This document shows positions 5,805-14,400 of a DNA stretch of 23,222 nucleotides, in pieces. Under the pieces are notes generated by a model. That model was not told where the DNA came from. It worked only from the letters and a program-made list of their open reading frames with translations, and made no database searches. This DNA comes from DASWIG01 sp965371445. GTDB lineage: Bacteria; Acidobacteriota; Thermoanaerobaculia; Multivoradales; J023. The translations under genes and the position numbers were made by a program. Position 1 is the stretch's first letter. The number at the start of each line of letters is the position of its first letter. The DNA lies in assembly GCA_965371445.1 (NCBI GenBank), contig CBDUYN010000163.1, positions 1-23,222 on the forward strand, given 5' to 3'.

Positions 5805-7589
5805 ATGTCGGCCATCAAGACCCGCAGAGCTTACGTACCGGCGACTCTCGCCCTTGCCGCGATCCTCCTCGTCCCCGCTTTTGCCGCAGCTCAATCCGAG
5901 CCCGAGGCGCAGGCCCGGCGCCACGGCATTTTTCTCGAGACGATCGACGTCAGCCTGGTCAACGTCGAGATCGTGGTCACCGACAAGAAGGGCAACCCGG
6001 TCAAGGACCTGACGATTGACGACTTCGAGATCCTCGACGACGGCGAGGCCGTCGAGATCACCAACTTCTACCGCGTCGAGGGCGGCCACCGGGCCCTCGG
6101 TCCCGCCAAGCCGGAGGAAGCGCCGGCGGAGCCCGAGCTTTCCGAGGAGTTCGAGCCCTTCTCGCTGATCGTCCTGGTCGACGACGTCTTCATCACACCG
6201 CAGAGCCGCTCGCGGATCTTCAAGTCGCTCCGCGAGCAGCTCGACGAGATCATGGCCGACGGCACCCAGGTCATGGTGGCGCGGGTCGACCCGGAGGTTC
6301 AGATCGAGCAGCGCTTCTCGAAAGACCGCGCCACGGTCGCCGCGACCCTGAAACGGCTCGAGAACGTCCGCCGCTCGCCGTTTTCGATCGACAACGAGGC
6401 GACGATGATCCTGCGTGACATCGCCCACAGCTATGCCCCCGGCGGCTTCAGCGCTGATGGCGGCGACATGGACGAAGAGGTGGGCCGCATCGACGCCATC
6501 CGGCTCCTCGCCATCTCCCGGAGCCACGTCCGCGAGGTGTACTTCAAGGTCAGCCGCTCGACGGAGGTGATCGGCGCTTTCCTCGGCTCGCTCGCCGGCA
6601 TGCCGGGAAGGAAAGCGCTGCTCTACGTCTGCGACCAGATGCCGCTCCGCCCCGGGGAGCGGGTGATGGTCACCTGGTGGGGGAAGTACGGGGACCTTTT
6701 CGGCGAAGAGATCGGAGTCCATTCGGTCGACGCCGAGGTGCGTCCCTACGACACCAGCCAGCGGCTCTACGATCTGATCGCCGACGCCAGCGCCAGCCGC
6801 GTGGTCTTCTACCCGGTGGGAGCGGGGTTGAGCGAACGGCTCCAGGCCGTGACGGCGGAGATGAAGATGAACTTCACCACGGGGAGCTTCGGCAACGACG
6901 TCGCGTTCCCGGCGGAAGAGGGCCTGCGGGTCCTGGCGCTCGGCACCGGCGGCGAGGCCGCCATCGAGGTCGCGAACCCCAAGAAGCTCCTGGTGCGGAT
7001 GCGAAACGACCTGACCCACTACTACTCGCTCGCCTATCCGTCGCCCCACCAGGGCGACGGCGAGCGCCACAAGCTCACCGTGCGAGTCAAGCGCCCCGGC
7101 GTCGAGCTGCGCTATCTCGAGAGCTACCGCGACAAGGACGACGACCAGCAGATGGAGGACCGGACCCTCTCGGCGCTGCTTTTCGACACGGTCGACAACC
7201 CGCTCGGCGTGCGGGTGATCGTCGGCGAGGCGCAGAAGGAGACGAAGAAGCGCTACCTCGTGCCGATCCACGTGCGGCTGCCGGTCAAGAACCTCGTCCT
7301 CCTGCCGAAGGAAAAAGTCCACGTCGGACGCGTCTCGATCTTCATCGTGGCCCGCGACGCGAGGGGTCGCATGTCGAAGCCCCGGAAAATCGTCGTACCC
7401 ATCGAGATCCCGGCGAAGGCCCTGGAGGAAGCGTTGAAACGCGGCGCCACCTACTCGACGCGGCTCGCGGTCCGCCGCGGCGAGCAGACGATCGCCGTCG
7501 GCGTACGCGACGAGATCGGCGCCACCAGCTCCACGGTTCCCGTGTACCTCAATGTGGGCGAAGACAAGAAGAAGAAAAAGAGCGGGTAA
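5805..7589 (+). CDS. Secreted VWFA-related domain protein
   Basis: 594 aa from the ATG at 5805, chosen over an in-frame TTG at 5790 because GAGGAG lies eight bases before the ATG. The N-terminus is a Sec signal peptide ending near residue 30 (LALAAILLVPAFAAAQ). Then come a beta-rich segment (VNVEIVVTDKKGNPVKDLT...DFEILDDGE), typical of the acidobacterial VWFA-related family TIGR03436, and a Rossmann-like VWA core starting SLIVLVDD. The classical DxSxS metal motif is replaced by DDVFIT. The C-terminal 200 residues are beta-rich and end in a lysine stretch (KKKKKS). It is probably an exported adhesion or surface protein. It overlaps no neighbour and follows the Crp/Fnr gene by 19 bases, so it may be co-transcribed with it. 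Confidence 0.85.
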   Translation: MSAIKTRRAYVPATLALAAILLVPAFAAAQSEPEAQARRHGIFLETIDVSLVNVEIVVTDKKGNPVKDLTIDDFEILDDGEAVEITNFYRVEGGHRALGPAKPEEAPAEPELSEEFEPFSLIVLVDDVFITPQSRSRIFKSLREQLDEIMADGTQVMVARVDPEVQIEQRFSKDRATVAATLKRLENVRRSPFSIDNEATMILRDIAHSYAPGGFSADGGDMDEEVGRIDAIRLLAISRSHVREVYFKVSRSTEVIGAFLGSLAGMPGRKALLYVCDQMPLRPGERVMVTWWGKYGDLFGEEIGVHSVDAEVRPYDTSQRLYDLIADASASRVVFYPVGAGLSERLQAVTAEMKMNFTTGSFGNDVAFPAEEGLRVLALGTGGEAAIEVANPKKLLVRMRNDLTHYYSLAYPSPHQGDGERHKLTVRVKRPGVELRYLESYRDKDDDQQMEDRTLSALLFDTVDNPLGVRVIVGEAQKETKKRYLVPIHVRLPVKNLVLLPKEKVHVGRVSIFIVARDARGRMSKPRKIVVPIEIPAKALEEALKRGATYSTRLAVRRGEQTIAVGVRDEIGATSSTVPVYLNVGEDKKKKKSG

Positions 7590-7659
7590 GCGGACCTCCC
7601 CGGCGCCCGCGGACCTCTCCTGAGCGTTCGCCGATCTCCTCGGCCAGGGTATGTAGTCG

Positions 7660-8598
7660 TCAGGCCAGGTACAGATAGACAATATAGCCGAGGTAAAGGC
7701 CGAGCAGCACCAGGCCTTCGATGCGTGCCAAGCGGAGCCTCGAGAGGAGGAAGACGAGCATCAGGACGCTCATGACGAGCATCGCGGCGAAGTCGAGCCG
7801 CATCGACTCGGGAGAGACGGGGATCGGCACGACCAGGGCCGTCAGGCCGAGGATGCAGAGCAGGTTGAAGATGTTCGAGCCCACGAGGTTGCCCAGGACG
7901 ATGTCGACCTCGCCCTTTTTCGTCGCCACGACGCTCGCCGCGAGCTCCGGCAGGCTGGTGCCGAGGGCCACCAGGGTGAAGCCGATCACCCGCTCCGAGA
8001 TCCCCATGGCGAGCGCGATGTCGGTCGCGCCGTAGATCAGGGACTTGGCCCCGGCGACGAGCAGCCCCACTCCCGCGGCGACGCCGAGGAAGGAGAGGTA
8101 GAGCGGCCAGGATTTCTTCTCCCCCACCGCCGGCAAGATGTGCTCGTCGCGCGCCGTCGGGTCGCGCAGCAGGAAGACGATGAAACCCACCAACAGGAGG
8201 AAGAGGACGAGCCCTTCGAGCCGGCTCAGCTCGCCGTCGGCCATCAGCGGGTAGACGAGCACCGTCATCGCGATCATGAAGGCCACCTCGCGGCGCAGGA
8301 ATCGCATCGTCGCCACGAAAGGCATGATGAAAGCCGAGATGCCGAGGATCAGGCCGATGTTGGCGACGTTCGAGCCGAAGACGGTGCCCACGGCGATGTC
8401 TGGCGAGCCCTCGAGCGCCGCCGTCAGGCTCGCCGCGAGCTCCGGACAGGAGGTGCCGAAGGCCACCACCGTCAAGCCGATCACCATGCGGCTCGTGCCG
8501 AAGCGCGTCGCGAGGCGAATCGAGGAGTCGACTAAAAGCTCGCCGCCGTAGTAGAGCAGCACGATGCCGAGGAGGACGAAGAAGATCGAGAGAAGCAC
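7660..8598 (-). CDS. Calcium/sodium antiporter, CaCA family (YrbG-like)
   Basis: 312 aa from a GTG at 8598. An upstream ATG in the same frame lies deep inside the hydrolase gene and would add a Ser/Pro-rich, non-membrane extension; GTG follows GAAAGGACC and starts directly at the first membrane helix. Two inverted halves carry the alpha repeats of cation/Ca2+ exchangers: FGTSCPELAAS (47-57) with GSNVAN (75-80), and GTSLPELAAS (213-222) with GSNIFN (240-245). The conserved Glu in each PELAAS is the expected ion ligand. About ten membrane helices fill the chain. It should exchange Na+ (or H+/K+) for Ca2+ across the inner membrane. It lies 40 bases downstream of the serine hydrolase and is probably co-transcribed with it; it faces the VWFA gene convergently. 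Confidence 0.92.
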   Translation of the reverse strand: MLLSIFFVLLGIVLLYYGGELLVDSSIRLATRFGTSRMVIGLTVVAFGTSCPELAASLTAALEGSPDIAVGTVFGSNVANIGLILGISAFIMPFVATMRFLRREVAFMIAMTVLVYPLMADGELSRLEGLVLFLLLVGFIVFLLRDPTARDEHILPAVGEKKSWPLYLSFLGVAAGVGLLVAGAKSLIYGATDIALAMGISERVIGFTLVALGTSLPELAASVVATKKGEVDIVLGNLVGSNIFNLLCILGLTALVVPIPVSPESMRLDFAAMLVMSVLMLVFLLSRLRLARIEGLVLLGLYLGYIVYLYLA

Positions 8599-8638
8599 AG
8601 TCTGGGAGGTCCTTTCTTCGCGGTGGGTAAGTCCAGGT

Positions 8639-9739
8639 TCAAGACGGCAGCTCGAGGTCTTCGTAGATGGCGTCGCAGATCTCGCGAAAGCGTTCGGTGT
8701 GGCGCGGCTCGCCGGGGTTGCCGTTGACGACGAAGGCGACGGCGAGGCCGTGCTCGGGATCGGCGAAGCCGGTCGAGGACTGGAAGCCGCTGTGGCCAAA
8801 AGTGCGCCGCGAGGCGCGCCGGCCGTAGCCGTAGGGCTCCTGCTCGGCGCCGTAGTGCTTCGAGTCGACGATGAAGCCGAGCCCCCAGTCGAGCTTGTAC
8901 TTGAACGTCTGGTCGACCATCCCGACCCGGTGCGGCGTCACCAGGGCCTCGACCGTCTGCGGGCGCAGAATCCGGGTGCCGCCGTAGCTGCCTCGTCCGA
9001 GGAGCATCTCATAGAAACGTCCGAGCTCGCGAATCGGGCCGTAGCCGTTGCCGCCCGGCGAGCAGCCCACGACGTGGCGTTCCTGGTGCCAGGGCCGTGG
9101 CAGGTGCCGCTTGCCCCCGGTCCCCCACATGCGGCCGATCCTGCCGCCGTAGGCGAGGAAGCGCTCGCGCGGCATGCCGACCCAGGAGTCGTGCATGGCG
9201 AGGGGCTCGAAGATCTCCTCGCGGACGTAGCGGCCGTAAGGGCGCGAGTCGACGCGGCGCACGACCTCGCCGAGCAGGAACCAGCTCGCGGCGAGGTGGT
9301 ATCCGGCCTTCTTGCCGGGGACCCAGCGCGGTTCGGGCCGCCGGCCGCAGATTCTCGCTATGATCTCGTCCCAGCTCGCCTCCGGCCAGCCGACGGAGAG
9401 CATCCGGATGCCGCTCGTGTGGGTCAGGACGTGGCGCAGCGTGATCCGCTCCTTGCCGTGGACGCCGAGCTCCGGGATGAAGCGGACGACCGGCTCGTCG
9501 AGCTCCAGGAGCTCGCGTTCCCAGAGCTGGGCGATCGCCACCGCCGCGACCGGCTTCGAGGACGAGAGCCAGATCATGAGCGTGTCGGGTGTCATGGGCT
9601 CGCCCGGAATCCTCTCGCCGACCACGAGCTCAACGCTTTCGCCGCCGAGGGAGGCGTAGAGCTGTCCTCCGAGGTGGAGACCTTCAGCGATGCCTTGCTC
9701 GAGCGTCGTGCGGGTGCGGAGGAGGTCCAGGGACGGCAT
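8639..9739 (-). CDS. Serine hydrolase of the beta-lactamase/penicillin-binding fold
   Basis: 366 aa. The three active-site motifs of class C beta-lactamase-like hydrolases are visible: S59-SS-K62 (nucleophile and general base), Tyr147 in GYHLAAS at the YxN position, and H316-S-G318 in place of KTG. The typical LRHVLTHTSGI segment (about 101-111) and a GHSGFQSSTG turn support the family. No signal peptide is evident, so it is probably cytoplasmic, like the EstB/LACTB-type esterases, and less likely a cell-wall transpeptidase. The substrate is unknown. It is the first gene of a two-gene unit with the CaCA antiporter. A perfect hairpin lies 65 bases upstream of its start. Confidence 0.88.
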   Translation of the reverse strand: MPSLDLLRTRTTLEQGIAEGLHLGGQLYASLGGESVELVVGERIPGEPMTPDTLMIWLSSSKPVAAVAIAQLWERELLELDEPVVRFIPELGVHGKERITLRHVLTHTSGIRMLSVGWPEASWDEIIARICGRRPEPRWVPGKKAGYHLAASWFLLGEVVRRVDSRPYGRYVREEIFEPLAMHDSWVGMPRERFLAYGGRIGRMWGTGGKRHLPRPWHQERHVVGCSPGGNGYGPIRELGRFYEMLLGRGSYGGTRILRPQTVEALVTPHRVGMVDQTFKYKLDWGLGFIVDSKHYGAEQEPYGYGRRASRRTFGHSGFQSSTGFADPEHGLAVAFVVNGNPGEPRHTERFREICDAIYEDLELPS

Positions 9740-9803
9740 AGTCGTTTCAGCTCAGGCTTCGTCGGAGGCCGCAGCATAGCACCGAGGCGCGTGGTCGCTC
9801 GAT

Positions 9804-9830
9804 GACGCCAACGATACGCTCGTTGGCGTC
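9804..9830. repeat. Perfect 11-bp inverted repeat
   Basis: GACGCCAACGA at 9804-9814 and TCGTTGGCGTC at 9820-9830 pair perfectly around TACGC. There is no T-run after it on either strand, so it is not a standard intrinsic terminator. It sits between the DUF4143 gene and the promoter region of the serine hydrolase (minus strand), so an operator or an mRNA-stabilising hairpin is possible. Confidence 0.6.
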
Positions 9831-9851
9831 GGAGCCCGGGAGCTCGAAATC

Positions 9852-9923
9852 TTGCTGGTTCCAGGGAAGGTCAGGACCAGGTGCCGTCGTCGTTGCTGGT
9901 TCCAGGGAAGGTCAGGACCAGGT
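9852..9923. repeat. 31-bp direct repeat, two copies 41 bp apart
   Basis: The copies at 9852-9882 and 9893-9923 are identical and begin TTGCTGGTTCCAGGGAAGG. Each copy is itself an imperfect hairpin, with CTGGTTCC near its start and GGACCAG at its end. They lie 50-120 bases past the stop of the DUF4143 gene, so they may work as tandem 3' structures or be the product of a small duplication. Confidence 0.65.
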
Positions 9924-9972
9924 AGATTTTTGGTGAAGCGCTAAGAACCGGCGGGCTATGCCCTACAGGCTC

Positions 9973-11346
9973 CTAGACTGTCGACTCACCGAAGGGCCGC
10001 TGAGGAGTAAGCGATCGAGCTTCTCCGAGGATTCCGGCCACCTCGGCGGCCAGGTCCATGGGCAGGATCCATTTCACCTCGGTCTCCCCGACCTGCTGCG
10101 TATGCTCGAAGCCGGTGTTGACGACGAAGAGACCCGAAGGGCGGTAGGCGTCGATGAAGCTCCGCACTCCGCGGGCAAGAACCGGACGGCGAAGCGCCCC
10201 GGCCTTGACCTCGACTCCGACCGTGACTTCCCCCACAGCCGCGACGAAGTCGACCTCGGCTCCCGAGGTGCTGCGCCAGAAATGGAGCGTCGCGTCGCCG
10301 GGAATCGTCTTCCAGAGCTCGGTCATCACCCAGCTCTCCAGGGCCGGACCGCTGTCGGGACGCTCCTCGAGAGGCCGGAAGTCGTGGAGGAGTTGGTTGC
10401 GGATGCCGCTGTCGAGAAGGTACGCCTTGGGGTTTCGGGTCAGCTCCGAGCGTCGCCCGCCGGCGAACGGTGCCAAAATCGCCACCACGTGGCTCGATTC
10501 CAGGATCTCGAGGTACGACGCCACCGTGTCGCGGCTCAGCCCCAGCAGCGCCGCCCACTCCGAGAGATTGACGAGACTCCCCGCCTGGCCGGCCAGGAGG
10601 CGCAACAAGCGGCGGAAGGCGTCGGGCCGCTGGATACGGAACAGATCGCTCGCGTCGCGCAGGACGAAGGCCTCTACGAGGTCGGCGAGGTGCACCTCCG
10701 GAGTCTCGCTCAGCCAAACCTCGGGATAACCCCCGAAACGGCAGTGCCGGTCCAGGCGTTCGGTGATCAACCGTTGCCGGAGGATCTCCGGCTTGCCGTC
10801 GAGGTCCGCCGAGACCTCGGCCAGAGAAAAGGGCAGAAGCCGAGTGCGGGTGGCACGGCCGGCCAGCGACTCCCGGGTTCGCGCTCCCAGGTGATACGAA
10901 GAGCTTCCGGTGACCAGGATCGGCACCCCGATCCGGCGATCGACCAGTCCCTTCAAGAAAAGACCAGCGTCTTCGAGATGCTGGACCTCCTCGAAGAAAA
11001 GCGTCACCGGCTCCGCGACGAGCCGGTCCAGGTCGTCGAGAAAGAGCGCCGCCGAACGACACCATGCCTGGACGAGAGGCAGCTCGCAATCGACGAAGAG
11101 CGCCGGTGTGCCGAGCTCGGCGAGATGCGCCCAGATCAGGGTCGACTTGCCTGCCTGACGCGGGCCGATCACCAGATGGGCGCGATCCGCCTCCTGCCAG
11201 CGCCGACGCCCCGGCTCCACCCCGGAGCGCGGATGAAAGACTGGTGGCAGCCGATGGCGAAGCCAGCCGGCCAGCTGTCCCGGGTCCGGAATCCAGGGGT
11301 TGTCCCGGAGCAGCACGGTCTGGAGATCGCGGTCCATCTCCGCCAT
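9973..11346 (-). CDS. AAA+ ATPase with DUF4143 domain
   Basis: 457 aa. An N-terminal AAA_14-type ATPase has Walker A G61-PRQA-G66-K67-S68 and a Walker B-like strand VTLFFEEVQHLED (114-126). A sensor-like TGSSS follows at 146-150. The second half is DUF4143, with a winged-helix part (about 255-290) and a C-terminal nuclease-like end where E364-V-D366-F and E379-V-K381 resemble a PD-(D/E)xK core. These ATPases are common, patchily distributed and often horizontally moved; their cellular role is poorly known. The gene stands alone and is flanked by short repeats on both sides. ATG 11346 has a weak AGGG site. Met4 at 11337 could be a leaderless start if the promoter-like hexamers just upstream are used. 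Confidence 0.88.
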   Translation of the reverse strand: MAEMDRDLQTVLLRDNPWIPDPGQLAGWLRHRLPPVFHPRSGVEPGRRRWQEADRAHLVIGPRQAGKSTLIWAHLAELGTPALFVDCELPLVQAWCRSAALFLDDLDRLVAEPVTLFFEEVQHLEDAGLFLKGLVDRRIGVPILVTGSSSYHLGARTRESLAGRATRTRLLPFSLAEVSADLDGKPEILRQRLITERLDRHCRFGGYPEVWLSETPEVHLADLVEAFVLRDASDLFRIQRPDAFRRLLRLLAGQAGSLVNLSEWAALLGLSRDTVASYLEILESSHVVAILAPFAGGRRSELTRNPKAYLLDSGIRNQLLHDFRPLEERPDSGPALESWVMTELWKTIPGDATLHFWRSTSGAEVDFVAAVGEVTVGVEVKAGALRRPVLARGVRSFIDAYRPSGLFVVNTGFEHTQQVGETEVKWILPMDLAAEVAGILGEARSLTPQRPFGESTV

Positions 11347-11433
11347 TCAACCCTGGCGTTTGCAGAATGTCAACCGCAATCAACCCTGACGTTTACGGAC
11401 GGTAACCGCAATCAACCCTGACATTTGCAGAAC
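11347..11433 (-). promoter_or_regulatory. Three tandem 32-33 bp operator/promoter-like repeats
   Basis: Units begin at 11347, 11380 and 11412 on plus, each with TCAACCCTG followed by a (C/A)-(G/A)-TTT core; the first two also end in AACCGCAA. Read on the minus strand each gives CAGGGTTGA. The unit nearest the gene gives TTGACA (11373-11368), 17 bases, then TTGAAT (11350-11345), a plausible -35/-10 pair whose -10 touches the ATG. Three evenly spaced units one base pair or so off three helical turns suggest a cooperative binding site controlling the DUF4143 gene. Confidence 0.6.
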
Positions 11434-11479
11434 CGCTTCCGTCAGACGGCAGCCTGCGCGGCCTGGGACGGAGCCCGCC

Positions 11480-14400
11480 CTACTCCTCCTCGGAGCCGCG
11501 CACCAGCTTCCCCGACGGCACCGCCGGACAGACGAAAAAGAACGGACACCGCGGACAGCTGACGGGATCGGGCGACGCGGGGAAGCGTCCCTTGGCGATC
11601 CGCTCGACGGCACGCTGGCCCTTCTCCAGGCGCGATGCGACCTTGCGCGCCGACATCTCGATCGGCGTCAGGCCCCGGTCGGTCAGGTGCACCACCTCGA
11701 GCTCGAAGCCGCCGGGGCCGTAGCGCGCCAGGGCCGACTCCTGGAAGAGGCCGAAGATCGTGTCGTCGCCCTTGAAGGCGCCTTTGCGTCCGGTGCGCAG
11801 CACCCGCAAAAGGACGCTCCCGTCGTCGCGCCCGGCGACGACGTCGGGCGCGACGGCGATCTGGCCGCGCGGCGACCGGATCATCAGCGCCTCGGGCTTT
11901 TTCAGGTCAAGCCCGGTATGGACCGCGACGAGGTTCGAGACGATCCTCTCGACGAGGTGCCGGTAATCCGCCTCGAAGGCGTGACCCACCGGTCCGGAGC
12001 GTTTCCAGGCCTCCTCGACGAGCTGAAAGACGTGCTCGCGGTCGAGCACCGTCTCCGGCTTGTCGCGCAGAGTGTCGAGGACGTGATAGATCACCTCGTG
12101 GGTCTTGACGAAAGCGCCGTCGCGCTTCGAGCCCGCGAGGCCGAAGACGCGGCTGTAGAAATAGCGCCGCGGACAACGTTCGAACATCGTCACGTCGCTG
12201 CCGTCGATCTTGACCGCACGCTCCCCGGCGAGCGGCACGACGCCGTCGGGCGGCGACGCCAGGCGTGCCACCAGGTGCGGGTCCGTCCTCGGCTCCGGCG
12301 GCGGATCGAGGCGTGCGAGGAATATCGACGGCTTGCGGTTGTAGCGACCCGTTTTCTTCGGGCGGTAGAGGTCGAGGTAGGTCCTGGCCCGCGACAGCGC
12401 GACGAAAAAGAGGCACTCCTCCTCTTCCTCGTGCATCTCGCGCTCGGCTCGGGCGACGTCGCCGTTTTGGCTCGCGCGGGTGACGAGGCCCTCGGGCGGC
12501 GGACAGCGCGGCGCCCGGTAAACGGCCGGCAACCCCGTTGACATAAGCGACGGCAGGTGCACGGCCTCGAACTCCAGACCCTTGCTGCCGTGGATCGTCA
12601 TCAGCCGTACGGCGTCGAGGTGGAGCGCCGCCGCCGGGATCTGGCGCAGGTCGCGTTCCTCACCGAGGAGGACGAGGCGCCGCACCCTGGCGAGCAGCCG
12701 CCTCGCCGGCAGCCCCTTGCCACCCGGCGTCGGACCACGAAGGAAGTTCAGGAACTGGTAAAGCGCCACCGCGCGCATGCGCTCCTGCGTCGCGCCGCTG
12801 CGGAGCATCGGCAAGAGGTAGTCGCTGCGGTCGAAAACATAGGTCGCCAGAAAGTTCCAGGGTGCCGCGGTCTTCTCGATTCCTGAGAGGTGGCGCGCGA
12901 GCCGCGCGAGACCCTCCCTTCCCTTGGCGCTCAAACCCTCGACCTCGTCCAGCCTCTGAAGTCCTTCGAAAGCCTTGATCTCTTTTTCGCGGATGGCTTT
13001 CAGAAACGTTCGGACGTCGGCGATCTCGACGGCGTAGTCGGCGAAAGCGGCGACCCGCATCAAACCGGCACCCGCCGCCTCGGCGACTAGCGAGAGAAGC
13101 GCCAACATGTCGCGGACCTCCTCGCGCTCGAAAAGGCTCCCGAGGTGAAGCACGGGCAGGCCGCGTGCCTCAAGCCCTTCGGAATAAGCGCTCAGGCCCG
13201 CGTTGGAACGGCACAGCACCGCCTGCCGAGACAATGCCACGCCACGTTCGTAGAGCTCGCCCAGGCGTCCGGCGACGGCGGCAATCTCGCTTTCGGCGTC
13301 GTCGACGACCGCGAGGGCGAGGCCCTCTCCGGCGGAGTCGCGCGACGTTTCAAGCCGTAGCTCCAGAGAGCTCTTGGAAGCGCGTATCGTGGTCGAAAAA
13401 CCGCTCATCGCTTCGACGATCTCCGGCGTCGAACGGTAGCTCGTGCCCAGCGCCCGTTTGACGGAGCCCGGGAAATCCTGCTCGAAAAGCGCCATGTTCG
13501 CCGACGAGGCGCCGCGGAAGCGGTAGATCGACTGCCGCGAATCGCCCACCACCCACAGACGCCGGCCGTCGCCGGCGATCGCCTTCAGGAATCGGGCGCT
13601 GGCACGGTTGACGTCCTGGTACTCGTCGACCAGGACGTGCCGGAAACGCTCCCGCACCACCTCGCGGACCTCGGACCGCGCTTCGAGAAGCTCCATCGGC
13701 ACCATGATCAAGTCACCGAAGTCGACCGCCCGCTTCTCCCGCAAGGTGCGCTGGTAGACCTCATAGACTCGGGCCACCTCCAGGGCCCGCTCGGCGGCCT
13801 TGCGCTCGTCCTCGCTGGCGGCTTTCACGAGCATCGCCTCCGCGAGGGCCTGATAGGGCGCGGCGTCGACGAGCTCGTCTTTGGCGCGGGAGACGGCGGC
13901 GAGGATCTCCTTGAGCTCCAGAGCCGGCTCGTAGAGGTTCTGGTGATGCTTGAGACCGAGCGTCGGCAGGCGGTCTTCCAAAAGCTCGATCGAGTCGCTG
14001 CGGTCGAAGATGCGGACCTCCGGCTCGAGGCCGACGAGGTCGTGGTGCTTGCGCAGGAGCTCCAGGCCGAAGGCGTGAAAGGTCCCGGCCCAGATGAGGG
14101 GCGCCTCCCGCGGCAGGCTCTCGGCGACGCGTTCGGTGATCTCGCGGGCCGCCTTGTTGGAGAAGGTCAAAGCGAGGATCGAGGCCGGGTCGGCGCCCTC
14201 CTCGAGCAAGTGGACGATGCGCGCCACCAAGGTGCGGGTCTTGCCGGTGCCCGGGCCGGCTTCGAGCAAGAGCGGGCTGCCGTGGTGCTCCGCGGCGGCG
14301 CGCTGTGTGGGGTCGAGCTTCAAGACGGCCGGAGCGCGCGGCCCCTCGTCGCTCTCCGGAGACTCGGGGATCAGGAGCGCGTCGCAGAGCTGCTGGCGGA

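Noticed and set aside
5745..7682. Very long open frame on minus opposite the VWFA-related gene
   Set aside because: It is a mirror of a high-GC plus-strand gene with signal peptide, family motifs and ribosome site; the minus product is low-complexity Asp/His/Arg-rich with no domain.
8564..9805. Plus frame opposite the serine hydrolase
   Set aside because: The minus gene has all three active-site motifs; the plus product has none.
11347..11433. CRISPR-like array
   Set aside because: Only three imperfect units with no true spacers and no cas genes; promoter repeats explain it better.
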